This document shows positions 21,231 through 32,294 of a stretch of 64,000 nt of DNA, piece by piece (the first letter of the stretch is position 1; every line of letters starts with the position of its first letter). Origin of the DNA: Gonocerus acuteangulatus (taxonomy: Eukaryota > Arthropoda > Insecta > Hemiptera > Coreidae). Below the pieces are notes generated by a model, which was not told where the DNA came from, ran no database searches, and worked only from the letters and a program-made list of their open reading frames with translations. The translations under genes and the position numbers were made by a program. Location: the NCBI GenBank assembly GCA_946811695.1, contig OX328123.1, forward strand, positions 16,947,213-17,011,212. Direction: 5' to 3'.

Positions 21231-21397
21231 GCTCTCCTAGTTACTAACTAGATCTTGCATTATGTATAAGTTGCTCCTCTCTAATCTTTTAAGTTCACTA
21301 ATGACAAAAGGGGGAAAGGGAAGAGAAATACACAGACGCAAAACGCCTGTAAATTAAATGTAGAGTTCAAGAGGTTACTAAATAATACGAATAAATT

Positions 21398-21401
<4 letters not shown>

Positions 21402-21446
<45 letters not shown>
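21402..21446. repeat. (TA)n microsatellite
   Basis: About 22 TA units directly left of the Tc3-like element. Confidence 0.95.
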
Positions 21447-21450
<4 letters not shown>

Positions 21451-21455
21451 TTATA

Positions 21456-22963
21456 CAGTCCTGTGAATAATTATAAACTCATCTTATAAAATCAAGGTAT
21501 TTATTAAATTTATAAGTTAATTCATTGCACAATAATTTTTTGTGATTTGTTTTTATGTTATTAGATTGCCAAGAAGCTTTAAATGGCCTTTGATAATACG
21601 GTAATCAGATTTCGTCAAAAAACCATGTTTTCGCTATAAATAAATATAAACTAATAACTAATTGAGTATTAACACCTCAGTTTTCTTCTAACTGTTGAAA
21701 AGAGAGTAAGTGTGATTGTTTTTTATGCTGTGGCGGTTCCTGTGAATTATTATTTTTTTTTAAATATTGCTGAATGGAAGTCAAGTCATGGAAATGAAGA
21801 AACAAAGAATTATGGACCTAAGAATAGGTGAGTTGACCCAGAGACAAATTGTTTGTGAGCAAAACCCCTCGCTGGCCAATAACGTTTTAAATTGCAGCCA
21901 CGACAATTACGGGAGAAAATAAAAGAAGTGGAAGTCTTCCAAATTTTTTCAAGCAGGTGAAACGGGCGGGTTTGAGAGAATTTCACAAACAGGAGCATCA
22001 GCTTGGTGAGGAAGTGGATAAAGGAATCACAGTTCTTCAAATATTGTAAGGTAATGCGAAAACCACAGCTCAAGAAACATCACTTGAAGTGTCGACTGCA
22101 GTTCCTTGAAAATCATATTCAAAGTAGCCAAATAATGGTCAAGCGTTATTTTCAGTGATGAAAAAACTTAAAATTGATGGTCCAGATGGTTTAAATTATT
22201 ACTGGCATGACTTTAGAAATAAAAAAAGATTAATCAAGAAGGTCGCATTGAAGTAGCGGAGTCATGGGTATGACTGATTTTAATGAATAGGGAAAAACTC
22301 GAATTGCATTTATTTCTGGAAAAAATGAAGAAATTACTTATCAAAATGATTTGGCAGAGTTCCTTTTGCCGTTTATTACAATGTTGGAAGAAGAAATAAT
22401 CATTTCTCAGCAGAAAAACGCGCCGATTCATACTACATGCGCTACAAAACAATGGTATTAGGATTTTGGAATCACCATTTTAGATTGGCCAGCCCTTAGT
22501 CCGAGTCTTAATCTGACAGAAAATTGGTGGAGAATTATAGCAATAGAAATCTATGACTTTTAGAAAGCCAGAAATCCAAAACATTGCTGAGCTCAAAGAA
22601 AGTGTAACACAAGCTTGGGAAAACATACCAGAGAGCACTTTAATTAATTTAGTAAGAAGTGTCCTCAAAGGACTCTTGGAGGTGAACAAAAAACATGGCA
22701 TAAGTTGTCATTATTGAAAAGAATTTACTCATTAAAGAGTCAGAAAATGTTTGAGTTTATACTTTTTCACAGGTTATTTTTTGTTATTTTGTATCAAATG
22801 TAGCTAATCCTAACAATATCATTAAATTTTTTATCAAAATTGTTACAAATCATTTAGGTAAACATTAAATAATATCTTTTGTTAGTAAAATTTCAAAATA
22901 AATGACTTAAATTAATTCAAATAGTTTATTTTCCCCTTGAGTTTATATTTTTTCACAGCACTG
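21456..22963 (+). mobile_element. Tc1/mariner element, Tc3-like, 1,508 bp
   Basis: The termini are CAGTCCTGTGAATAATTATA and the inverted TATATTTTTTCACAGCACTG, with TA on both sides (21,454-21,455 and 22,964-22,965). It contains the dead transposase at 21,788-22,718. The two ends differ at several positions, so it is old. Confidence 0.8.
21788..22718 (+). pseudogene. Tc3-like transposase, inactivated
   Basis: A DDE transposase of the Tc3 branch, read across several frames. It begins MEMKKQRIMDLRIGELTQRQ, followed by frame breaks. The first catalytic aspartate survives in VIFSDEK, followed by LKIDGPDGLNYYWHDF (about 22,140-22,215). Later come YQNDLAEFLLPF, then QKNAPIHTTCATKQWY, where the usual catalytic Asp of QDNAPIHT is Lys. 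Then comes LDWPALSPSLNLTENWWR, where the usual Asp of SPDLN is Ser. Two of three catalytic residues are therefore lost, besides stops and indels. The length (about 310 codons) is close to that of intact family members. Confidence 0.75.
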
Positions 22964-24306
22964 TATATATGTGTGTGTAGATCCTAAGTTGAAAACTAAG
23001 ATGTTGTAAGTAGTTGGTGACAGCTTATTCAGTCTTCATTTATTTTATATAACATTTTTGTTGTCGTAGAAACGTTTCGGCTATAAGTCATTTTCAATCT
23101 AATTATCTGTATGATTTTGCATTATTTTTTCACAGCACTGTACATATGTGTGTGTAGATCCTAAGTTGAAAACTAAGATGTTGTAAGTAGTTGGTAACAG
23201 CTTATTCAGTCTTCAATTATTTTATATTACATTTTTGTTGTCGTAGAAACGTTTCGGCTATAAGTCTATATTTCTTCACAGCACTGTATATATGTGTGTG
23301 TAGATCCTAAGTTGAAAACTAAGATGTTGTAAGTAGTTGGTAACAGCTTATTCAGTCTTCAATTATTTTATATTACATTTTTGTTGTCGTAGAAACGTTT
23401 CGGCTATAAGTCATTTTCAATCTAATTATCTATATGATTTTGCATTATTTTTTCACAGCACTGTATATATGTGTGTGTAGATCCTAAGTTGAAAACTAAG
23501 ATGTTGTAAGTAGTTGGTAACAGCTTATTCAGTCTTCAATTATTTTATATTACATTTTTGTTGTCGTAAAAACGTTTCGGCTATAAGTCTATATTTTTTC
23601 ACAGCACTGTATATATGTGTGTGTAGATCCTAAGTTGAAAACTAAGATGTTGTAAGTAGTTGGTAACAGCTTATTCAGTCTTCAATTATTTTATATTACA
23701 TTTTTGTTGTCGTAGAAACGTTTCGGCTATAAGTCATTTTCAATCTAATTATCTATATGATTTTGCATTATTTTTTCACAGCACTGTATATATGTGTGTG
23801 TAGATCCTAAGTTGAAAACTAAGATGTTGTAAGTAGTTGGTAACAGCTTATTCAGTCTTCAATTATTTTATATTACATTTTTGTTGTCATAGAAACGTTT
23901 CGGCTATAAGTCATTTTCAATCTAATTATCTATATGATTTTGCATTATTTTTTCACAGCACTGTATATATGTGTGTGTAGATCCTAAGTTGAAAACTAAG
24001 ATGTTGTAAGTAGTTGGTAACAGCTTATTCAGTCTTCATTTATTTTATATTACATTTTTGTTGTCGTAGAAACGTTTCGGCTATAAGTCATTTTCAATCT
24101 AATTATCTGTATGATTTTGCATTATTTTTTCACAGCACTGTATATATGTGTGTGTAGATCCTAAGTTGAAAACTAAGATGTTGTAAGTAGTTGGTAACAG
24201 CTTATTCAGTCTTCATTTATTTTTTATTACATTTTTGTTGTCGTAGAAACGTATCGGCTATAAGTCATTTTCAATCTAATTATCTGTATGATTTTGCATT
24301 ATTTTT
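22961..24306. repeat. 177/146-bp satellite, eight units
   Basis: Units start at 22,961, 23,138, 23,284, 23,461, 23,607, 23,784, 23,961 and 24,138. Six units span 177 bp and two (23,138 and 23,461) span 146 bp, lacking a 31-bp stretch (CATTTTCAATCTAATTATCT...). Every unit begins with the last bases of the Tc3 right terminus (TTTTTTCACAGCACTGTA). On the minus strand each also carries GACTTATAGCCGAAACG, resembling part of a Penelope-element hammerhead motif. Confidence 0.92.
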
Positions 24307-24310
24307 TTAT

Positions 24311-24608
24311 AAATTATAATCTTCAGATTATGTGCTTGTAAATTTGATGTTATTTAGTTTTAGGAGGAAATTTCATTTTTTTTTTTTCAAACTCAGTTTT
24401 GCACATCTGGTCCTCCTTTACAGAATCAGACTCAAATATATGAAATAATATGCAATAATTGAGGTAATTATAATCATCCATCTAATAATAGAGACACGAA
24501 CGTACATTTGTACGTTTTTAACATACATTTTAAAAAAATGAAATTTCCCCCCCCCTCAAACTAAATAAGATCAAATTTACAAGCACATAATCTGAAGCTT
24601 ATAATTTA
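24311..24608. repeat. Inverted repeat, arms about 72 bp
   Basis: Left arm 24,311-24,384 (ATAATCTTCAGATTATGTGC...) and right arm 24,533-24,608 are reverse complements with few mismatches. Outside the arms the satellite unit also continues in opposite orientations (24,138-24,306 versus 24,625-24,719), so the inverted structure is larger than the arms alone. Confidence 0.8.
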
Positions 24609-24719
24609 AAAAAAATTATACATATAATTAGATTGAAAATGGCTTGAATTGGAAACGTTTCTACAACAACGAAAATTTAATATAAAATAAATGAAGACTG
24701 AATAAGCTGTTACCAACTA

Positions 24720-25907
24720 CAGTGAAACCTCCCTATAGCGGACACCTCTGGGAGAACCAAAATTGTCCACTGTAGAGAGGTGTCCGCTATACAGAGGGGT
24801 TGGTCCAGATGGATTCGTGCCGAATTTGTACATTTAATTCATGTTTTAATTAACCATTTAAAAATTACTCATTACAAGTTTTTTTTTAAGTATATAGAAA
24901 AAAGTTCAATAAGTATAAACTAAAAAAAAAAAAAAAAAATTAAACATATTTTCAGTAGCTTGGATTCCTACTGAGTAACTGTTTCCGCATTCACCGTTGC
25001 CAATTCTCCACAAATGGCTCTAAATGAAATTTTGTGCCTGCAACGAAATTTTTCCAGTCACGCATTGGAAGCCTTAAATTCAGAATAGCCCAACTGTCCA
25101 GCTACATCTAGTGCTTTTCCTGGATCATAGGACCTGATATGGGAATGTTTTGAACACGCACTCTTTTAAACCATTCCAGTCTAGCGAGATCGATTGTAAA
25201 TCCGTGTCCAGTTCTTAGTTCTCGGACAACATGTTTGTCACAATTGTCCGTCCATTTCGGCAAAATTTCGACTTTCTTTTTCAATATTTCTGCTGCTTGT
25301 GTTTTCCCTATCTTAAAAAATTCGGAAACTTTACGCACACCACATTTTTCGCGATTAGAAAATGTTATAATGTCAATTTGTTCTTTAAGTGTCAGAGATT
25401 TCCGATTAGACATATTGAAGAGAAAGCACGATATTTACTCAACAAGAGCTAAAAACCAACTGAAAATTGAAGAGAGGGAATGTGAACGGAATGAGAGTTT
25501 TGGAATATTCCCGGAACCGTGATACCTCGTAGGCAAAACAATAGTAATATGCCAGCAGGAAAATCATAAGCTTCTGCTAAAAAGGAAGGGGTTACTGTTG
25601 TGAAATTCCTAGGAAGATATTACTAATACCTATTCTCTATATATATCTTATTCTTACAAAGAGTTTGTTATTGTTAACACATTTTACTGGAAACCTACAC
25701 CAATAGGAACGCTTCCATAACTTACATTAGCTGTACTTGTCCGTAGTAAGGAGGTAAAAATTAGGTTTCTCTGTCCGTGTCCGTTGTACAGAGGTGTCCG
25801 CAATATAGAGGTTTATTTTACCTATAGAAAAATTCGGGACTGCGAGAAAATGTCCGTTAATACATGTCTCCGCTGTAGGGAGGTGACCGTTAAGGGAGGT
25901 TTCACTG
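24720..25907 (-). mobile_element. Tigger/pogo element, internally deleted, 1,188 bp
   Basis: The termini are CAGTGAAACCTCCCTATAGC and the inverted GTTAAGGGAGGTTTCACTG, with TA on both sides (24,718-24,719 and 25,908-25,909). The subterminal GGTGTCCGCTATA motifs are repeated at both ends, as in Tigger elements. It has inserted into an inverted satellite copy. Only the DNA-binding half of the transposase remains. Confidence 0.85.
24955..25413 (-). pseudogene. Tigger-type transposase, DNA-binding half only
   Basis: It starts MSNRKSLTLKEQIDIITFSN and continues with a psq/CENP-B-like helix-turn-helix (VRKVSEFFKIGKTQAAEILK), then RLEWFKRVRVQNIPISGPMI. After QEK (about 25,110) the frame shifts. The second CENP-B-like helix-turn-helix continues as ALDVAGQLGYSEFKASNA, a stop in place of the usual Trp, and LEKFRCRHKISFRAICGE to a stop near 24,955. 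The whole DDE catalytic domain of the usual ~500-residue protein is absent, so it cannot transpose itself. Confidence 0.75.
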
Positions 25908-25911
25908 TACC

Positions 25912-25917
<6 letters not shown>

Positions 25918-25950
<33 letters not shown>
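25918..25950. repeat. (TA)n microsatellite, left part
   Basis: About 16 TA units abutting the left end of the TIR element. Confidence 0.9.
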
Positions 25951-25952
<2 letters not shown>

Positions 25953-26718
25953 GTCTTTTTGCGAAGACCACATCCAGTTACTTTTGAAGTAGCAGTAGTG
26001 ATTGTATCAGTGATTCAGCGCATGCGCATAACTCCTTTGCCTTCCTATTGGAGGATTCCGATGGCCAATTGCTTTGGTTCTTGCTGGGAGTAAAGTAACC
26101 TTCAACAGTGAATTAGCTTTTGTGTATTATGCTAGTGAGAAAAATGAGTCTTTTACAATTAGTTCGCGATGTTCCTGACAAAGAAAAAGGGATTGGTTTC
26201 TTACTCGGAAAAATTAATGGAATCCTATTAATTTTAGCGAGTTGGATAGACTAGAGTCGGTAAAATTAATGTAATTCTATTAATTGCGAGTTGGATTGAC
26301 TAGGGTTTTGATATCTTCTTGAGCGAGCGGAACGTAGCGTAGCGAGCGGAAACGCATAGCATGTAATGCCTAATAAATGTAAAGTATCCAAAAAAGAGAG
26401 AGAAAACGATTAAAATATGTTTGTTCACAAATAACTTGTTTGTTATCCTTCAAAACCTGCAAAACCGTCAACTTTAATGCTTAATAACTTATTTCATAGT
26501 TGAGAGAATTGATTTTGATCATATTAACCTTTTTATTAATAAATATTGCTTGCCATTATCTAATATGAATTATAACCGTAGATAACGAGTCAAGAATTAG
26601 TAGATAACCAGCAAAGAACCTGTAAGCTAATCAGTAAGCTTATCAGCGAGTACGAGTAACTGTTATAAATTACTACTGCTACTTCAAAAGTAACTGGAAG
26701 TGGTCTTCGCAAAAAGAC

Positions 26719-26719
<1 letters not shown>
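25951..26719. mobile_element. TIR element (MITE) inside a TA repeat, 0.77 kb
   Basis: Terminal inverted repeats of about 50 bp: GGGTCTTTTTGCGAAGACCA...AAGTAGCAGTAGT on the left and its complement at 26,672-26,719. The first 19 bases fold into a hairpin (GGTCTT/AAGACC). TA repeats flank both ends, so the element landed in a TA microsatellite. The interior has a duplicated ~65-bp unit at 26,206-26,305 (ATTAAT...GCGAGTTGGATAGACTAG). No coding content. Confidence 0.75.

Positions 26720-26772
<53 letters not shown>
26720..26772. repeat. (TA)n microsatellite, right part
   Basis: About 26 TA units right of the TIR element. Confidence 0.9.
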
Positions 26773-26776
<4 letters not shown>

Positions 26777-27233
26777 TGGTTAGGCACCGTCTACTGGTTA
26801 TTTACAGCGCCTACAACAGCTCAAAAGACAGGACTTTAATGCCATTTATGCAGTATCATCGATTAATAATAGTAATTATTTTCCTACTCCCTGACATTGA
26901 AAAGTTACTCAATAAAAACAATAATGTAATGAATAATAAATGGTTATTTATTACAAAGAGTATAATAAATGGTTATTTTCTTCTTTGTGTATCTTCTGGC
27001 AAATAATTGCCTTGGAGTGAACAGGTATTGATTCGATCAAGAGCCCCGAAGTGTTGATATTGATTTTCTCCTCATTAAAGATGGCCACCTTCTCCTTCCT
27101 AACAAAACTACTCCTAGATAATTATGTCGGGCTAAAAATACTCATATAACCCATGCTTGGTAAATATTATCTTCCTTCTAAAGCAGTATAACTTTTGGTT
27201 TATGTTTACTTCCATCAACCAATTTCTGGCCAA
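26773..27233. other. No recognisable feature
   Basis: Contains a short local duplication (AATAAATGGTTATTT at about 26,935 and 26,967) and nothing else I can name. Confidence 0.45.
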
Positions 27234-27246
27234 TAATAGGAATCGT

Positions 27247-27411
27247 TGGGGTCTCCCGTGGTCTAGTGGCTAGCGCGCTAGATTCATAAGCGGGTGGTGG
27301 TGGGTTCGATCCCTACCGGCGACAGGAATTTTCTCATCTCAGGGCTCGCTGAGAGAATTTCTGGCTGCACCCTGGACGTCGGCGCAAATGGCCAAGATTT
27401 GTTGATGCACC

Positions 27412-27440
<29 letters not shown>
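27247..27440 (+). mobile_element. tRNA-derived SINE (family 1), full length
   Basis: The tRNA-like head has an A box TGGTCTAGTGG (27,259-27,269) and B box GGTTCGATCCC (27,303-27,313). The body ends CACCGT followed by a 26-bp A-run. The flanks AATAGGAATCGTT (27,234-27,246) and AATAGTGATCGTT (27,441-27,453) are an 11/13 target duplication. Pol III transcription and LINE-driven mobilisation are expected for the class. The short frame across it is not a gene. Confidence 0.85.
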
Positions 27441-27444
<4 letters not shown>

Positions 27445-27589
27445 GTGATCGTTATAACAGTTATTGTTTTAGGAAGTCAAGGATGGTAGAGATTCGACTA
27501 AGATTAGATTTTTTGTATGTCGAGCGTTACGGCATGGTCTACAACAGCCTTCTTCAACAATAAAGACATAATGGTTAGAGGAAAACCAA

Positions 27590-27755
27590 GACAATTTTTA
27601 TTGAGAGGAGTTCATTGGCCGTTGATGATGCAAAGGTAGAAATTGTCATGGTTCGCTCGTTGTGTCTTAATAAAACTACATTTTTAATGTAAAAATGGGT
27701 TTCATTGTAAAACTCTATACCGCCTGCAATAAAAACCCGCCATACCTGCCTCCTT
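27590..27755 (+). mobile_element. Penelope-like terminal-region fragment, diverged
   Basis: GAGAGGAGTTCATTGGCCG, GATGATGCAAAGGTAG and CTTAATAAAACTACATTTTT match, in order and with mismatches, the minus strand of 61,270-61,380. It is an older copy of the sequence from which the 59-bp satellite arose. The ribozyme core is not retained. Confidence 0.55.
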
Positions 27756-28189
27756 TCCATTATCACCACACTTTTATGATAACGCCTTCTATCCTTTGAT
27801 TCTCTACTACCACCCTCAGGTTAATGGGTGATCAAAAATCCTTCCTCCCCCACTCACTCCTTTTCCCAACACTTACAAACTTACGCTGATTGATGATTAA
27901 AGACTAAAAAACTAGATTAATGATTGATGATTAAGTTCATAAAATTTCGAAATAATTATTATAAAAAAGCTTTAGACTGATATTTTTAGTGTTGAGCGTT
28001 ATAGTAATCATAATTACACCAATAATAAAATTTTTAATACACAATGCTCAACATGTTACGTGTTCAATGTTTTAAACAATTCTATTTTTTAAACAGTCTG
28101 TTCAAAAGATAAAACCGAACTGCTTCATGAAGGAAATCTAATCCCCAAGCAAGTAGGTATTGGCCTAATACCGAAAGTATTTACAACGT
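27756..28189. other. No recognisable feature
   Basis: AT-rich with repeated short words (GATTGATGATTAA near 27,888-27,935). No gene seen. Confidence 0.4.
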
Positions 28190-31012
28190 TGGGCATCGGA
28201 TACGAGCGATGAGCGATAAGCGACAGAACGACCGAGCGTTTTGCAGAAGAGGAGCACTGGGTACGATACAGAGCGTCTGGATGGTAATTTCCTTTAGTCT
28301 CCGTCATCGCATAGTCCAATATATGTTTTTTTAATTAAAATATCAATTAAAAAAAATAATATTTTAAATGTTTAGTTAATAAAAATATTTCCGAAAGTAA
28401 TAGCCCACATTCACTATCATCAAATTACCTCTTTTATTAGTATCCATATCTTAAAATTATTTATAAAAAAGGTATCTAGAAGGTTATAATCATTGGAAGG
28501 TTGTAAACATTGGCAGGTTATAAACATACTATGGTTATAAACATCTTTCCACGTAATTTAATAAGCAAGGGAAACAAAAACCATACTAAATGTGAATTGA
28601 CAAAGTTGTTCTACATTTTATTAGCTTTCATTTAAACAAAAAAAAAAAAAAAAGCATTGAAATCGGTTAAGATTTAGAGGATGTAGCCTTTTTTGTAGCG
28701 AGCAAAATATAATGTTTGGCTGAGCGACGAGAAACATGAAAGACAGGCTGGAACATGCAAGTGACGTCACATTGTCGCTCATGCCTATTGTAGCCAGTCC
28801 TCCCTCATTCCTACTGCACTCCAGCTTAACATTGATGTGAGCGACGAGAAACATGAAAGACAGGCTGGAACATGCAAGTGACGTCACATTGTCGCTCATG
28901 CCTATTGTAGCCAGTCCTCCCTCATTCCTACTGCACTCCAGCTTAACATTGATGTGAGCGACGAGAAACATGAAAGACAGGCTGGAACATGCAAGTGACG
29001 TCACATTGTCGCTCATGCCTATTGTAGCCAGTCCTCCCTCATTCCTACTGCACTCCAGCTTAACATTGATGTGAGCGACGAGAAACATGAAAGACAGCCT
29101 GGAACATGCAAGTGACGTCACATTGTCGCTCATGCCTATTGTAGCCAGTCCTCCCTCATTCCTACTGCACTCCAGCTTAACATTGATGTGAGCGACGAGA
29201 AACATGAAAGACAGCCTGGAACATGCAAGTGACGTCACATTGTCGCTCATGCCTATTGTAGCCAGTCCTCCCTCATTCCTACTGCACTCCAGCTTAACAT
29301 TGATGTGAGCGACGAGAAACATGAAAGACAGGCTGGAACATGCAAGTGACGTCACATTGTCGCTCATGCCTATTGTAGCCAGTCCTCCCTCATTCCTACT
29401 GCACTCCAGCTTAACATTGATGTGAGCGACGAGAAACATGAAAGACAGCCTGGAACATGCAAGTGACGTCACATTGTCGCTCATGCCTATTGTAGCCAGT
29501 CCTCCCTCATTCCTACTGCACTCCAGCTTAACATTGATGTGAGCGACGAGAAACATGAAAGACAGCCTGGAACATGCAAGTGACGTCACATTGTCGCTCA
29601 TGCCTATTGTAGCCAGTCCTCCCTCATTCCTACTGCACTCCAGCTTAACATTGATGTGAGCGACGAGAAACATGAAAGACAGGCTGGAACATGCAAGTGA
29701 CGTCACATTGTCGCTCATGCCTATTGTAGCCAGTCCTCCCTCATTCCTACTGCACTCCAGCTTAACATTGATGTGAGCGACGAGAAACATGAAAGACAGG
29801 CTGGAACATGCAAGTGACGTCACATTGTCGCTCATGCCTATTGTAGCCAGTCCTCCCTCATTCCTACTGCACTCCAGCTTAACATTGATGTGAGCGACGA
29901 GAAACATGAAAGACAGTCTGGAACATGCAAGTGACGTCACATTGTCGCTCATGCCTATTGTAGCCAGTCCTCCCTCATTCCTACTGCACTCCAGCTTAAC
30001 ATTGATGTGAGCGACGAGAAACATGAAAGACAGGCTGGAACATGCAAGTGACGTCACATTGTCGCTCATGCCTATTGTAGCCAGTCCTCCCTCATTCCTA
30101 CTGCACTCCAGCTTAACATTGATGTGAGCGACGAGAAACATGAAAGACAGGCTGGAACATGCAAGTGACGTCACATTGTCGCTCATGCCTATTGTAGCCA
30201 GTCCTCCCTCATTCCTACTGCACTCCAGCTTAACATTGATGTGAGCGACGAGAAACATGAAAGACAGTCTGGAACCTGCAAGTGACGTCACATTGTCGCT
30301 CATGCCTATTGTAGCCAGTCCTCCCTCATTCCTACTGCACTCCAGCTTAACATTGATGTGAGCGACGAGAAACATGAAAGACAGGCTGGAACATGCAAGT
30401 GACGTCACATTGTCGCTCATGCCTATTGTAGCCAGTCCTCCCTCATTCCTACTGCACTCCAGCTTAACATTGATGTGAGCGACGAGAAACATGAAAGACA
30501 GGCTGGAACATGCAAGTGACGTCACATTGTCGCTCATGCCTATTGTAGCCAGTCCTCCCTCATTCCTACTGCACTCCAGGTTAACATTGATGTGAGCGAC
30601 GAGAAACATGAAAGACAGTCTGGAACCTGCAAGTGACGTCACATTGTCGCTCATGCCTATTGTAGCCAGTCCTCCCTCATTCCTACTGCACTCCAGCTTA
30701 ACATTGATGTGAGCGACGAGAAACATGAAAGACAGGCTGGAACCTGCAAGTGACGTCACATTGTCGCTCATGCCTATTGTAGCCAGTCCTCCCTCATTCC
30801 TACTGCACTCCAGCTTAACATTAAGGTGAGAGACGAGAAACATGAAAGACAAGCTGGAACCTGCAAGTGACGTCACATTGTCGCTCATGCCTATTGTAGC
30901 CAGTCCTCCCTCATTCCTACTGCACTCCAGCTTAACATTAATGTGAGCGACGTTGCTCTGAAGTTTTTCGTTTATCGCTCATCGCTCTTCGTTCGCGTTG
31001 TACCCGAGGCCT
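28190..31012. mobile_element. Putative TIR element enclosing the 117-bp satellite
   Basis: Left end GGGCATCGGATACGAGCGAT and right end (minus strand) AGGCCTCGGGTACAACGCGA share GAGCGATGAGCGATAA, with an 11-bp indel. The satellite unit begins TGAGCGACGAG, related to the terminal words, and the last partial unit runs straight into the right end. The interior at 28,300-28,700 is AT-rich and anonymous. The assignment is tentative. Confidence 0.4.
28721..30943. repeat. 117-bp satellite, exactly 19 units
   Basis: Units starting TGAGCGACGAGAAACATGAA repeat every 117 bp without drift, with only a few recurrent variants (CAGGCTGG/CAGCCTGG/CAGTCTGG, AACATG/AACCTG). Each unit contains the palindrome GTGACGTCAC, an exact CRE core. 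As 117 is divisible by three and one minus-strand frame lacks stops, a 755-codon frame of 39-residue repeats runs through it. I read that frame as a by-product of the repeat length. Confidence 0.95.
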
Positions 31013-31594
31013 TAGTCATGTCAATCATTAGTGCAGACTATCAATGATTGACGACTGACGGATAGATTAATGACTAATTTCACGTATGATTAATGTTTAT
31101 GACCTATGACTCACGATTAACGAGAATAATTTAATGATGACTAATTCTGATAATATTTTATTCCATGAATGGTTATTTATGTGTAAAATTTAATCGAATT
31201 GTCAATCGTTTAGTTATGTCTACTGAAAATAATCCGCATCATTGTGAAATACTATCAATTTTTCCGGTGATATCTAAGTAGCCGTGATGAATATTTCGGA
31301 ATGTAAGCGTGGAATTTCATTGGTGTTGTTGGGTAAATGGTTTTCCTCCCCCCACCACCATCATCCCATTCACTAGCCACATAACCACCCCCATTGACAT
31401 TTCCGCTACATTTCCTCTTCGCCCTCCATTCAATCGACCACAGCTGATGGCTAACACATGTTCTCTAATTTTCATGAATCAATTATATCAAAATTGAAGG
31501 TAAACTCAATTGTATTGACAACGTAGCCATAAAATTACTCTCACGCCAAAATATTTGACAAAAATATAAAATAAAAAAACAACCTAGACCATTG
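31013..31594. other. No recognisable feature
   Basis: Local words such as ATGATTAATG recur at 31,020-31,140. No gene or element ends seen. Confidence 0.4.
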
Positions 31595-31595
31595 A

Positions 31596-31626
<31 letters not shown>

Positions 31627-31647
31627 TCTCTCTCTCTCTCTCCTCTC

Positions 31648-31692
<45 letters not shown>
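31595..31692. repeat. (CT)n microsatellite
   Basis: About 45 CT units with small interruptions, ending in a short GT run. Confidence 0.95.
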
Positions 31693-31693
<1 letters not shown>

Positions 31694-32294
31694 TTTATTA
31701 ATTTTTAAATTACTTCAATATAATAGTTAATATTGCTTAAGCTATTTACAAGTACCTGAAAACTAACTATTTATATGTTTCATTTGTATTTATTTAACTT
31801 AAAGAAAAAGGAATAACAGCTATAGCCTGTTCAAATAAACGAAAAAGTTCAATGCGCATGCGGACAGTTCCACCATTTGCAAACTCCCATTTCAATGAAT
31901 AACACGATACGTGAAACATTATTATAACTGATTATGTTTCATTTAAGACTAGGGAAGGCTTTGAGAACTGAAACAAAGGAAATAGTGCCTAACATTTATC
32001 AATACTTAGCCAAAGCTATGACTAAAAAAGTTTTAAGCCTCCTAGTGATAAGGTTATAAGAGATAGAATTTTCACCGCCAATTTCTTCTACGGGGAATAT
32101 AGGCAACGCCCTTTTCCCTCCAACTAAACCATCTATTTGAACAGACTATAGCTAAAAGACTATAGCCTCAATTGTTTTTAGCCTTAGCTTTGGCTAGGTA
32201 ACTGCCGCACACTGGGGCAGTATCGAAAAATCCTGGCCAAAAATAGAAATTGAACTTGTTATATTTTATATATAACATTTATTTCGCTTAATAG
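31693..32294. other. No recognisable feature
   Basis: The word TATAGC/GCTATA with neighbouring TTTAGCC recurs (31,820, 32,145, 32,185), but no coding or element structure is evident. Confidence 0.4.

Noticed and set aside
22961..24306. CRISPR-like array
   Set aside because: The units are whole tandem repeats without unique spacers, in a eukaryotic context.
27247..27320. tRNA gene
   Set aside because: A and B boxes are present, but the arms do not close into a full cloverleaf with an acceptor stem, and a SINE body and poly(A) follow. The same holds for the heads at 4.8 kb and 56.7 kb.
28621..30888. 755-codon open frame of 39-residue repeats on the minus strand
   Set aside because: It is fully explained by a 117-bp (3 x 39) satellite whose unit lacks stops in one frame. 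The ends run into unrelated AT-rich sequence and there is no sign of a promoter or signal sequence.
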